Shown here piece by piece: positions 22,596-30,764 of a DNA stretch of 52,851 nucleotides. Source of the stretch: an uncultured Prevotella sp. GTDB lineage: Bacteria > Bacteroidota > Bacteroidia > Bacteroidales > Bacteroidaceae. Made by a program: the position numbers and the translations under genes. Within the stretch, counting starts at the first letter, position 1; each line of letters opens with the position of its first letter. The DNA lies in contig ONKL01000016.1 of NCBI GenBank assembly GCA_900318395.1, positions 1-52,851 on the forward strand, given 5' to 3'. Under the pieces are notes generated by a model. The model had not been told where the DNA came from, ran no database searches, and saw nothing but the letters and a program-made list of their open reading frames with translations.

Positions 22596-25335
22596 GAAAA
22601 GTAACAGTAACCTCTGTGTATTCGCCCTGAACCGACACGACACTGATATCGCCCCCATGATTCTGGATAATCTCACGACTGAGGTATAGACCTACGCCTG
22701 CTGCCTCACCTGTAGATTTGGTAGTAAAGAAGGGATCGTAAACCTTGGTGAGGTTCTTCTCCTCGATACCGACACCGTTATCGTGGATCTTCAAGATATA
22801 CTCCGCTTCGGCAATGGTGACAGCAAGCGATACTTCAGGAACGAATCGCGGAACCTTCTGCGCTTTCTTCACCACGGCATAGACAGCATTGTCCAGAAGA
22901 TTGATGATGGCCTTGCTGAGCATATCAGGGTTGCCGTACAGAGGCATCGTGTCCTCTGGCAAGTCAAAGGGTGTCTGGATGCCATACTGTTCCTTCTCCT
23001 TAGTGTAGCGTTTCGCAAGTTGTTTCTCAACCTGTTGCAGCACGGGTAACAGATGGATATTGCCGTAGCCACCTGTGCGATCCTTCAGCACATCCTCCAT
23101 CGCCTTGAGAATACGAGTGGTGTTCTGGCCAAACTGATGTACCGAAGTCAGGTTCCTAGTCAGCATATCCAGCACGTCCAACGTATCCTCATAGTCGTTT
23201 TCGTCGATCTGTTCCTTGTTATGATCGATATTCTCCTTGAGATCTACCAACAGGTCGCCCGACATTTTGGAGTAGTTGATAATATAGTTCATGGGGTTGA
23301 GGATGCGGTCGACGAGTCCCTTGGTCAATTTACCCACAGTAGCCATCTTCTCCTGGCGGATCAACTCATGCTGGGCGTTGCGGAGGTCGGCAGTGCGTTC
23401 CTCTACGATGCGCTCCAATTTGATCTTGTCCCTCTCCAACCGTTTCAGGCGATATCGGAACAAGAGATAGATCATGCAAGCAAAGATGATGAGATAAAGC
23501 ACCAACATATACCAGCGCATCAACAGCGGATAGGCAATGCTGAAATCAACGGTAGCGATCTCCGACAATTCCCCATTAGCCAATTGCGCCTGCACGGAGA
23601 GAGAAAACATGCCGTATGGCAGATTCAGGAACTCAACATCCTGCTTGTCGGTCCATGCACTCCAATGCCCCCCAGAAGAAAATAGGCTCTTATTGTTCAG
23701 ACGGTAACGATATAGCGTCTGGCCTGTCAACGGTGCATAATCGAGCGCATAGAAGAAATGCAAATGTCCTTCGTCGCTATCTAATTGATATAATTTATTG
23801 GGCATATCCCCATATCCGCCCCAAAGCACACTGTCGTTACCCATCACAATGGAGCAGAATCGCAAACGACGACTCTCTGAGAGCTTTACAAGGTCTTTCT
23901 GTCCCATATCGATGACGGCAAGTTTTTCGTCGCCCCCGATCCACAAATGGTCACCTTGAAGGTAATGGGTTCTGATCTTCATGTCGCTGAGGGGCTTTAG
24001 AAATGAAGAGTGAAGCTTGAAGAGTGAAGAATCAGCTACGGTGGGTACAGAACCTATGGTTTCGCCATTAACATTTTGGAACCAGAGATTACCTTGTTCG
24101 TCCTTCCCCATCTTCGTCACCAGTGGCAACTCGTTTATCTTCCTCTCTCGATGCATTGTCCGTCGTCCATCATCCATCACATAGAGTTGGACGCCATCAG
24201 GCTCACCAGCATAGACCTTATCACCATCAACAAACATCGACGTGGTGGCATAAGAAGTCAGTCTGCTGACCCTGCCATCCGCCGTGATTCTGTAGATGCC
24301 ACTGGAAGTGGCTACCAAAAGCGCATCGTGACTCTGGCAAAGTGCCCAGCAGATATTGCTGACATCGGCCACGCGTTTATACTGCCATGAGTCGACCACA
24401 TGAAGTCCATTGGTATCACCGACATAAATCTTTCCGTTAAAGGCAGCGATGGCCTGAACCTTGCCAGTCAATCCGTCCTTTGGCAGGAAGTAACTATAGA
24501 TAGACGGCAATTCAATGGCAAAGATGCCGTTTGCTGTAGCACCCCATAGCACCCCATGACCATCATAGGCGACGTATGCCACCTGGTTAGAGCAGAGACC
24601 ATTGGCTTCTGTGATGGTATAGAGTTCACGCCCTATGCTGTCTGCTATAATCAGACCGCCATTTCTTTTCACCTTCACTTGAAGACCACCGTCCAGTTTT
24701 TCTGTCTGGGTGATATCTTTCAAGATGACATCTTCATCAGACGCTCGCAGGGCCTCCAATGATACGACATCTGACTCCACGCCTGAACGGAACTTAACAT
24801 TGGTGTGCTTCAACAACGAAACGGTGGTATCACGAACTTCGTAGATATTATTGTCGCCAGCAACAAACTGCAGCGATGCCCCCTCTTCATAGATTTCCAT
24901 GACCTCACCAGCAAACTGGCCTTTCCGTCCAACCTGTTGCAAGTACAGTTCACCATTAGTACGCTTTCGCAGACGGGCCAGATAATCCAATCCACCCACC
25001 CAGAACGTATTTTTACTGTCGCGATAGACCACTGTGGCACGTCTGAGTTCAGGTGCATGGATGATGCGCCACTGGGCACGGTCGTAATAAAGCAGCCCGT
25101 CAAAGTTACCCACGAAAACCGTACCATCCCCGTCAATCTCAACGTCGAAATTGATGTTATGGCCTCCATACTCCGCCGCCGTAAAGTTCCGGATCAAGGG
25201 AAGACACTGCGCTGAAGATGTGAAAAGTGAAAGGTGAAAAGTGAAGAGTATCAGGAATGCCGCCTGAGGCAACATCCTACCTATTTTTCGTATGATATTC
25301 GTTCTACAACTCATTCCACATTCCACATTTCTCAT
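22555..25335 (-). CDS. Three-Y sensor with intact ATP-binding domain but Asp replacing the phospho-acceptor His
   Basis: 926 residues. Signal peptide/anchor (LPQAAFLILFTFHLSLFTSS), a periplasmic beta-propeller of about 500 residues (TVFVGNFDGLLYYD and later repeats), a Y_Y_Y-like domain (QDVEFLNLPYGMFSLSVQAQ), one membrane helix (about 605-625), a coiled coil, then the kinase-type region. The HisKA-like motif reads GKLTKGLVDRILNPMNYI: D676 stands where the phosphorylated His should be and Arg where Glu is usual. The ATPase domain keeps its N box (NLLDNAVYAV), HDNGVGIEE and TGEAAGVGLYLSREI. So ATP binding is expected but classical autophosphorylation is not. Start is uncertain: ATG 25335 lies in a heptad array; 25314 and 25275 are alternatives. 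It lies in an operon with an RR-PP2C and a STAS protein. Confidence 0.8.
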   Translation of the reverse strand: MRNVECGMSCRTNIIRKIGRMLPQAAFLILFTFHLSLFTSSAQCLPLIRNFTAAEYGGHNINFDVEIDGDGTVFVGNFDGLLYYDRAQWRIIHAPELRRATVVYRDSKNTFWVGGLDYLARLRKRTNGELYLQQVGRKGQFAGEVMEIYEEGASLQFVAGDNNIYEVRDTTVSLLKHTNVKFRSGVESDVVSLEALRASDEDVILKDITQTEKLDGGLQVKVKRNGGLIIADSIGRELYTITEANGLCSNQVAYVAYDGHGVLWGATANGIFAIELPSIYSYFLPKDGLTGKVQAIAAFNGKIYVGDTNGLHVVDSWQYKRVADVSNICWALCQSHDALLVATSSGIYRITADGRVSRLTSYATTSMFVDGDKVYAGEPDGVQLYVMDDGRRTMHRERKINELPLVTKMGKDEQGNLWFQNVNGETIGSVPTVADSSLFKLHSSFLKPLSDMKIRTHYLQGDHLWIGGDEKLAVIDMGQKDLVKLSESRRLRFCSIVMGNDSVLWGGYGDMPNKLYQLDSDEGHLHFFYALDYAPLTGQTLYRYRLNNKSLFSSGGHWSAWTDKQDVEFLNLPYGMFSLSVQAQLANGELSEIATVDFSIAYPLLMRWYMLVLYLIIFACMIYLLFRYRLKRLERDKIKLERIVEERTADLRNAQHELIRQEKMATVGKLTKGLVDRILNPMNYIINYSKMSGDLLVDLKENIDHNKEQIDENDYEDTLDVLDMLTRNLTSVHQFGQNTTRILKAMEDVLKDRTGGYGNIHLLPVLQQVEKQLAKRYTKEKEQYGIQTPFDLPEDTMPLYGNPDMLSKAIINLLDNAVYAVVKKAQKVPRFVPEVSLAVTIAEAEYILKIHDNGVGIEEKNLTKVYDPFFTTKSTGEAAGVGLYLSREIIQNHGGDISVVSVQGEYTEVTVTFPKVKSEKLKVNSE
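25219..25252. repeat. Heptad array encoding the sensor's signal-peptide core
   Basis: Minus-strand units ACTCTTC, ACTTTTC, ACCTTTC, ACTTTTC, ACATCTTC; translated LFTFHLSLFTS. Further heptad-like runs lie within the same gene at about 23999-24032 (encoding SSLFKLHSSF) and 24155-24185 (MDDGRRTMH). Confidence 0.7.
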
Positions 25336-25358
25336 TCCACATTCCTCATTCCATTTCT
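25310..25358. repeat. Heptad array at the WD40/sensor gene junction
   Basis: About six CATTCCA-type units on the plus strand. On the minus strand it provides the stop of the WD40-like gene (REME then TGA) and the first codons of the sensor frame (MRNVECGM). Confidence 0.7.
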
Positions 25359-26884
25359 CTATACGGTATCCCTTTCCCTACGTAATAGTCCCACTCCTCC
25401 TGAGTGAAGTTGCGTTTGACGTTTTGACGGAGCCGCTGGGCAATCTTCGGCAGGGAGATAAGGTATTGGGTGACGACACCATTGTACTCGCCCGTCAAGA
25501 TATAGTCCTTGTCGTTGCTAAAGGTAAAATCGGTCAGCCAATTGTCTGATTGATACAACGTAACTGCCTTGAAATAGGTGTTACCATCAATGGGCCAAAA
25601 CAACAGTTTTCCGTCATAGCTGGAAGAGTAGAGACGTTGCCCGTTAAACTCCAATCTAGTTACGCGTGATAGATGCTCTACAAGCTTGTAAGTCTTGCCC
25701 CTTCCATCGACCAGCCAGATCGTACCGTCGGCCATACCATAAGCTGCTAGATGTTCTTTCTTGCTACTGGCATAGGCTGTAACCTTGCCGCTCGCAGGAA
25801 CCTTCTCGGTGGTCATGTTATCCAGACTGTTCACGAGGTGCATATTTCCACGATTGTCAAAGAGCAGTGGCTTGTTGTCACGTCGGCCAATACTTGTGGC
25901 ACGAAAGTTGAGACGGCGCGATGCTATCACCTTATCAGTAGCGACATCAAAGAGAGCAACGCTCTCCTCGCCTACGATCAGCAGCCTTTTGCCATCGTTC
26001 AGGGCTTGAAGGCCAAAGGGCTTGCTGACTGTTTCCAAATTGACGACATGCGTCTGTCGGCCATCGGTAATCACCAGGTGACCAGTACAACTGAGGGCAT
26101 AGACTTTCCCCATAGGGGAAGCGAAGACATCGCAGAACCAAAATCGCTTATCGTTCAGGAGCGATGTTGTCTGAAGCTTTCCTCCCTTCAATTGGTGGAA
26201 GAACAGCTCGCCAAAGGTACTTACCGAGAACAGACGGCCATCATGAGGTGACAGGTAAAGGCGCGTGATGTTGCCATTGTGACTATTCCGACTGAGACGA
26301 GCGCCTGCAGATTGCGTCAGGGCCTGAAACACGGTGGGCGAATAGAGGTTGCCGCCGTAATCGTGGGTATAGAGGTAGGAAGCATACGCCAGCATATTGC
26401 CCAACTCTGTGTTGCCGGTCTGGTAGATCGAATATGATAGAGAACCGAGCGTCCTGCCTAATGAGATATAGTTCAGCGTATCTGTCACCATCCTGGCATG
26501 CTCTGCATTGAGTCGCTGGCGTTCCGCCATCTGATATGACGCCAACGCTTCGGCTGCTGAGGTTTCTGCCTCAGCCTGAGCCTTCAGTGCTTTTTGGCGT
26601 TCTGCCTCTGATCGGATGGTGGCGGCCTTTGCTATAGCCGACTGTCGGATGGCTTCCTGGCTGCGCTCCTCTGAAAGTGCCTGCTGACCGTGGGCGATGA
26701 TCTCCATCTGTTCGCTCACACTACGGTCTAGTTCTGAGTTTAATCCTTGTCGCTTGAGTGCGGTGACTTGCGCCTCTAATTCATGGATGCGGTCGTTGTC
26801 GCCATGACGTGTACTTATCAGCCACGCGCCCAATGCCAGCAACAACACTACCAGACATCCTATGATCAACCTCTCACTCTTCAC
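25346..26884 (-). CDS. Membrane-anchored coiled-coil/WD40-like protein
   Basis: 512 residues, GTG start overlapping the upstream stop by TGA/GTG. One N-terminal membrane helix (LIIGCLVVLLLALGAWLIST), a ~100-residue coiled coil (AEAETSAAEALASYQMAERQ), then a beta-propeller of WD40-like blades: ITRLYLSPHDGRLFSVS, RLEFNGQRLYSSSYDGKLLF and FTFSNDKDYILTGEYNG. The C-terminal FTQEEWDYYVGKGIPY is a tail often seen after WD40 repeats in Bacteroidetes. A scaffold or sensing role at the membrane is likely. Its position between the RR-PP2C and the sensor suggests it links them, but nothing direct shows this. Confidence 0.7.
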   Translation of the reverse strand: MKSERLIIGCLVVLLLALGAWLISTRHGDNDRIHELEAQVTALKRQGLNSELDRSVSEQMEIIAHGQQALSEERSQEAIRQSAIAKAATIRSEAERQKALKAQAEAETSAAEALASYQMAERQRLNAEHARMVTDTLNYISLGRTLGSLSYSIYQTGNTELGNMLAYASYLYTHDYGGNLYSPTVFQALTQSAGARLSRNSHNGNITRLYLSPHDGRLFSVSTFGELFFHQLKGGKLQTTSLLNDKRFWFCDVFASPMGKVYALSCTGHLVITDGRQTHVVNLETVSKPFGLQALNDGKRLLIVGEESVALFDVATDKVIASRRLNFRATSIGRRDNKPLLFDNRGNMHLVNSLDNMTTEKVPASGKVTAYASSKKEHLAAYGMADGTIWLVDGRGKTYKLVEHLSRVTRLEFNGQRLYSSSYDGKLLFWPIDGNTYFKAVTLYQSDNWLTDFTFSNDKDYILTGEYNGVVTQYLISLPKIAQRLRQNVKRNFTQEEWDYYVGKGIPYREME

Positions 26885-28044
26885 TTTCTTTTCAGAACTA
26901 ACATAGTGATATCATCATTCTGTTCCGTATCGCCAACAAAGGCGTTGATGCCAGTCTTGATACCTTCGATGATCTTCTGGCTACTATTGCCTATTTGTCC
27001 ACCAAGGACAAGGTCCAAGCGCTTACTGCCAAACATAGACCTTCCCCTTATGGCCTCAGTCACGCCATCAGTAAACATCACAAGAGTGTCACCATGTTCC
27101 AACTGCAGGGTACTCTCTTTATAATCCGAACCTTCTTTCAAACCTAAGACCATGTTCTCAGGAAGGGGCAGTTCTTCGGTTGTGCCGTCAACCCGCAATA
27201 CATGAGGCGGGATATGCCCTGCGTTGCAATAGGTGACGAGACCTGTCTTGGTATTGTAGACAGCATAGAAAACCGTGACGAACATGTAGTCAAACGAGTA
27301 GGAAGCCAACATGTGGTTCGACTCTGCCATACACACTCCCGGACTATCATATTGTATGCCCTTCGTACGGATAACGGTGCGGCTGACAGCCATATAGAGG
27401 GCAGCGGGAATGCCCTTGCCACAGACGTCGGCAATCACCAAGGCGATGCGGTCATCATCGATGCGGAAAAAGTCGTAGAAGTCGCCGCCGACATCCTTCG
27501 CTGCCTCCATTGATGCACAAATGTCTAGCTTGTCACTGTCTTCTGGGAATGGCGGGAATACGCGCGGCAGAATAAACTGCTGAATCTGGTTGGCAGCGGC
27601 CAGGTCTTTCTCCAGCCCCTCCAACTTCTTGTGCTCCTTCTGCGACTCGTGTACGAAGTCAATCTGACGGATGGCCTTCTCGATAGTTCGGGCAAGGTCG
27701 TCCATATCGATGGGTTTGGTTGCGAAGTCGAAGGCACCGTCGTTCATTGCCAGGCGGATATTCTCCAAGTCACCGTAGGCACTCACCATGATGACGCGCT
27801 GAGCCGGGTTTTGCATCTCATTCACCTTGGACAGCATGGTCAGACCATCCATCTCAGGCATATTGATATCGCAGAGGATAATGTCGATGTCGGGATGGTC
27901 ATTCAGCACAGCGAGTCCCTCCACACCAGTGCTTGCGAAGAAGAACTCATATTCACCACTGCGGATCTTCCTTCTGAAATATTGCTTCATCAGGAATTCG
28001 ATCTCTTCCTCGTCGTCAACGCTCAATATCTTTCTTACAGTCAT
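26881..28044 (-). CDS. Response regulator fused to PP2C/SpoIIE-type phosphatase (RsbU-like)
   Basis: 387 residues. Receiver domain 1-125 with acidic pocket DDEEE, phospho-acceptor D59 in ILCDINMPEMDG, and the conserved Lys in ATKPIDM; a coiled linker; then the SpoIIE-family serine phosphatase (AKDVGGDFYDFF, VIADVCGKGIPAALYM, MFTDGVTEA, NDDITMLVLK), all metal-binding Asp residues present. Such proteins dephosphorylate STAS anti-anti-sigma factors when the receiver is activated. A STAS protein is encoded 6 kb upstream in the same operon (34390-34854), a natural partner. The dedicated anti-sigma kinase of the usual circuit is not present nearby. Confidence 0.87.
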   Translation of the reverse strand: MTVRKILSVDDEEEIEFLMKQYFRRKIRSGEYEFFFASTGVEGLAVLNDHPDIDIILCDINMPEMDGLTMLSKVNEMQNPAQRVIMVSAYGDLENIRLAMNDGAFDFATKPIDMDDLARTIEKAIRQIDFVHESQKEHKKLEGLEKDLAAANQIQQFILPRVFPPFPEDSDKLDICASMEAAKDVGGDFYDFFRIDDDRIALVIADVCGKGIPAALYMAVSRTVIRTKGIQYDSPGVCMAESNHMLASYSFDYMFVTVFYAVYNTKTGLVTYCNAGHIPPHVLRVDGTTEELPLPENMVLGLKEGSDYKESTLQLEHGDTLVMFTDGVTEAIRGRSMFGSKRLDLVLGGQIGNSSQKIIEGIKTGINAFVGDTEQNDDITMLVLKRK

Positions 28045-28065
28045 CGTTCTTTCATCAACAGAAGA

Positions 28066-28737
28066 TTATTGATTGGTACTTCCAAGCCGTTTCAGTCTTT
28101 CTTCGCCCTGCTTGGTAAGCCACTTCATGTGACCTTCCTCAATCTCCTTGAGTTTCTCGTTGTATATCTTATCGCGCTGCTCGTACCAGGTTTTTGTCTG
28201 TTTTTCGCGGGCTTCCTTGACTTTCTTGATGTCTTCGTCGCTCTCACCCTCAGTGAGCTTGGCAAGCTTTGCGTCGTATTCGGCAGAGACGGCTTCCATC
28301 TGAGCCTTATTCTCCTCATAGAACGTTTTCGCACCGTTCTTCAGCACGTCATAGCGGTCATCATCTACCTCAGGCATAGTCACATTAATATAATGTACAT
28401 CATGCATATCAGGATTGTTCTCATCGGTAGAGATATCCACCTGCATCGTCTTCATCTCCTGCTTGAACTCAGGGTGATCCATAAAAATGGCTTGAGCCAG
28501 TGCGGGAATATCACCGTCGTAGTTAGGATACACCTGGAAGCTGAATTCATCTTCCTGTCCTATCTGTGAACAAGCTTCAAGCTTCTGGGGCTCACCCTCT
28601 ATCATGGCCTCTATCGACAACAGCGATACGGGCTCTGCCTTCACGCACAAATTCATCAGGCGATAGGCAAACTGAGCATTCAATGTGCTCAATGCATCGC
28701 CCAGCATATCAAACTCTTTTATGATTTCTCTTTTCAT
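28066..28737 (-). CDS. Uncharacterised cytoplasmic coiled-coil protein of the spike operon
   Basis: 223 residues, no signal peptide or membrane helix. The N-terminal ~130 residues are mixed alpha/beta (PVSLLSIEAMIEGEPQKLEA, FSFQVYPNYDGDIPALAQAI), and the C-terminal ~90 are highly charged helix (AEYDAKLAKLTEGESDEDIK, EEGHMKWLTKQGEERL). I do not recognise the family. ATG 28735-28737 is chosen, as the upstream in-frame ATG lies in a heptad array. It sits directly after the two spike genes, so it may be a chaperone or adaptor for them. It precedes the RR-PP2C gene by 21 bases. Confidence 0.6.
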   Translation of the reverse strand: MKREIIKEFDMLGDALSTLNAQFAYRLMNLCVKAEPVSLLSIEAMIEGEPQKLEACSQIGQEDEFSFQVYPNYDGDIPALAQAIFMDHPEFKQEMKTMQVDISTDENNPDMHDVHYINVTMPEVDDDRYDVLKNGAKTFYEENKAQMEAVSAEYDAKLAKLTEGESDEDIKKVKEAREKQTKTWYEQRDKIYNEKLKEIEEGHMKWLTKQGEERLKRLGSTNQ

Positions 28738-28738
28738 A

Positions 28739-28790
28739 TCTTTTCTCTTCTCACTTTTCACTATTCACTTTTTCACTTCTCACTCCTTCG
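28739..28790. repeat. Heptad array between the beta-helix and coiled-coil genes
   Basis: Plus-strand units CTTTTCA, CTATTCA, CTTTTTCA and CTTCTCA. It includes the stop of the gene at 28780 and the leader of the next. Confidence 0.65.
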
Positions 28791-30750
28791 GTGCGTCCTC
28801 AGTCTTCAGCTTCGTGCTCAGCTTGCCGCTGCCACTGGCGCCGCCCATGGCCATACCGTCGCTGATATTTTTCGACTTGAAGGCACTCTTGGCCTCGACG
28901 CTGTCGCCAACCACCTTTGGTGCCTTGAGCTCGTCCTTCACCTCGGTCTTGCCGTTGATGGTGGTTTCACCATAGACCTGCGTCTTGCTGCCACCCACAG
29001 CAGCATTGCCACCGTCGAGCTGAACCGCAGCCTTGCCCTCGCCTTGCTGCATCTCCAGCGTCTTGTCGGCAAAAGCACCTATCTCTTCCGAAACCGTCTG
29101 AATCTTCTTGCTCTTCACATCTTTCGACTTGGCACCCACGTACATCTTCTCGCTGACGAGGGTCATTGTGCTGCCAGCAGCAAGCTTGGAGTCAGTAAGC
29201 TTCTCCTTGTCGACATCCATCGACTTCACGTTCACAGCCTTTGCATTGAGGTTGATGCTACCCGTAGCCTTGCCCTCAGTATCAGCTGCAATGACAGTCG
29301 TCTTCTCCGTGCGGATACCCAGTTTACCATCCTTCGTCAGAGCCTTCGTCGACAGCTTGCCATCCTTCACCTCGTAGTCGAGACTCTCGACGGAGACAGT
29401 CTTCGAGCGGATGATCACATCGCCCTCACCAACGAATTCACCCTTGATGAGCTTGCCTTTCTCGTCGCGCTCGATGCCCTTCGGGTTGGCAGTCGATACC
29501 TCGACAGTCTTGGCGCTCATGGTGATCTTACCTTCCTTGGTGAGTTCCTTCTCCCAGAACTGATTCTTGTCGTTCATCTTATAGTCGATGGCCTCGAGGT
29601 TAATATCCTTCGACTGAATCTTCACCTTACCTTCCATAGGCCATTCCTTGCCCTTATCCTTCGGATTCACCGTATCGAGGGTGATATTCTGCGCACTGAC
29701 GGAGAAGTAGCCATCCTTGGCGAGGGCACCCTGATCATCGTGCATGTTCAATCCCATACGCGGAGTCCTGACGCTGATGCCGGCACCAGGATTCGTATGC
29801 AGGTTGCCGTCGCCATCAGCTGTGGCGACACTGATACTCTCAGCCACTACCGACATCGAGGCACCTGTGCTCTTCTTCTTGAAGTCGTCGCCAGTCTTGA
29901 TGGCACCCTTCTCCTTCTCCAGCGCATTCTTGCGGCGGTTCACCTCTGCCAGTTCAGACACAAGGTCGATGAAGGTTTGGGTGGAGCGATAGACCGACGG
30001 CATCAGGGACTCCATCTGCTCATGAACCTTACTGATGTCGGTAAGGTTGGTGAAGGTGCTGTGATCTTTCGGGGAATTCAGCTTTTCCTCCTTCTCAGCC
30101 AGTTTGATCATATCCTGTAGGAATTTGTCCACTGCCTTCTTCTGGTTCTCCACACTCTTCTTCAGTTCCTTACTCTGAGTATCGAGTCCCTTGATGACAT
30201 CCTCAATCTGCTTCTTGCGCCGCTCGGCTGTGACGGCAGCCTCAATATTGAATTTCTTGTCGGCATGCAGGCTGATGCCGCCACGACCAGCATGCAGAGG
30301 CAACTGTGAGAACTCACCCTTGGCATCGCTGCTGTGGAGCACGATGTCGCAGGCCTGCGATACGATCTCAGATGAGTCGCACACCACGTTCTCACGCCCA
30401 TCGATACCCGGGTTCACAGCCTTCTGATGAATGATGGGCGCTCGGCTCACAATACGCCCCGTCTCTCCGACACCCTCTAAGGACACATCGCTGCCCTTGA
30501 TGACCACAGTACCCACATAGCTACCATTCAGGGCACCGCTCTTGTCCACGTTGCCGATCACAATCTCCGGGGCAGAGATGACGATACGCTCATCATCGTG
30601 ATAATAGGCACCACGATCCAGACGATTAAAGATATCCGTCTTGATCTGCTGCACCTCAGCCTTCTGCTGGTGCATCTCCTCAACGCCCTTATCTACACAT
30701 TGCTGGAATTTCTCCAGCATCTTCTTCCATTCTTCAAATATATATGCCAT
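28780..30750 (-). CDS. Repetitive beta-helix protein associated with the VgrG-like spike
   Basis: 656 residues. N-terminal coiled coil (WKKMLEKFQQCVDKGVEEMH), a segment like VgrG needle extensions (ERIVISAPEIVIGNVDKSGA, GRGGISLHADKKFNIEAAVT), a second coiled coil (ca. 165-285), then ~300 residues of 40-45-residue repeats of the form KDGKLxIxSKxVxVExxD (GKVKIQSKDINLEAID, GDVIIRSKTVSVESLD, GKLGIRTEKTTVIAAD), predicted to form a beta-helical shaft. The C-terminus is low-complexity Gly/Lys/Ser. No signal peptide. It starts 14 bases after the spike gene. Likely a needle-like or cargo-bearing partner of the spike; function is inferred from repeats and neighbourhood. Confidence 0.6.
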   Translation of the reverse strand: MAYIFEEWKKMLEKFQQCVDKGVEEMHQQKAEVQQIKTDIFNRLDRGAYYHDDERIVISAPEIVIGNVDKSGALNGSYVGTVVIKGSDVSLEGVGETGRIVSRAPIIHQKAVNPGIDGRENVVCDSSEIVSQACDIVLHSSDAKGEFSQLPLHAGRGGISLHADKKFNIEAAVTAERRKKQIEDVIKGLDTQSKELKKSVENQKKAVDKFLQDMIKLAEKEEKLNSPKDHSTFTNLTDISKVHEQMESLMPSVYRSTQTFIDLVSELAEVNRRKNALEKEKGAIKTGDDFKKKSTGASMSVVAESISVATADGDGNLHTNPGAGISVRTPRMGLNMHDDQGALAKDGYFSVSAQNITLDTVNPKDKGKEWPMEGKVKIQSKDINLEAIDYKMNDKNQFWEKELTKEGKITMSAKTVEVSTANPKGIERDEKGKLIKGEFVGEGDVIIRSKTVSVESLDYEVKDGKLSTKALTKDGKLGIRTEKTTVIAADTEGKATGSINLNAKAVNVKSMDVDKEKLTDSKLAAGSTMTLVSEKMYVGAKSKDVKSKKIQTVSEEIGAFADKTLEMQQGEGKAAVQLDGGNAAVGGSKTQVYGETTINGKTEVKDELKAPKVVGDSVEAKSAFKSKNISDGMAMGGASGSGKLSTKLKTEDAPKE

Positions 30751-30764
30751 AATCCTATATCTTT

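Noticed and set aside
29044-30120. 358-codon plus-strand ORF opposite the beta-helix gene
   Set aside because: Leucine/histidine-rich antisense reading of a repetitive gene; no start context and no homology signal.
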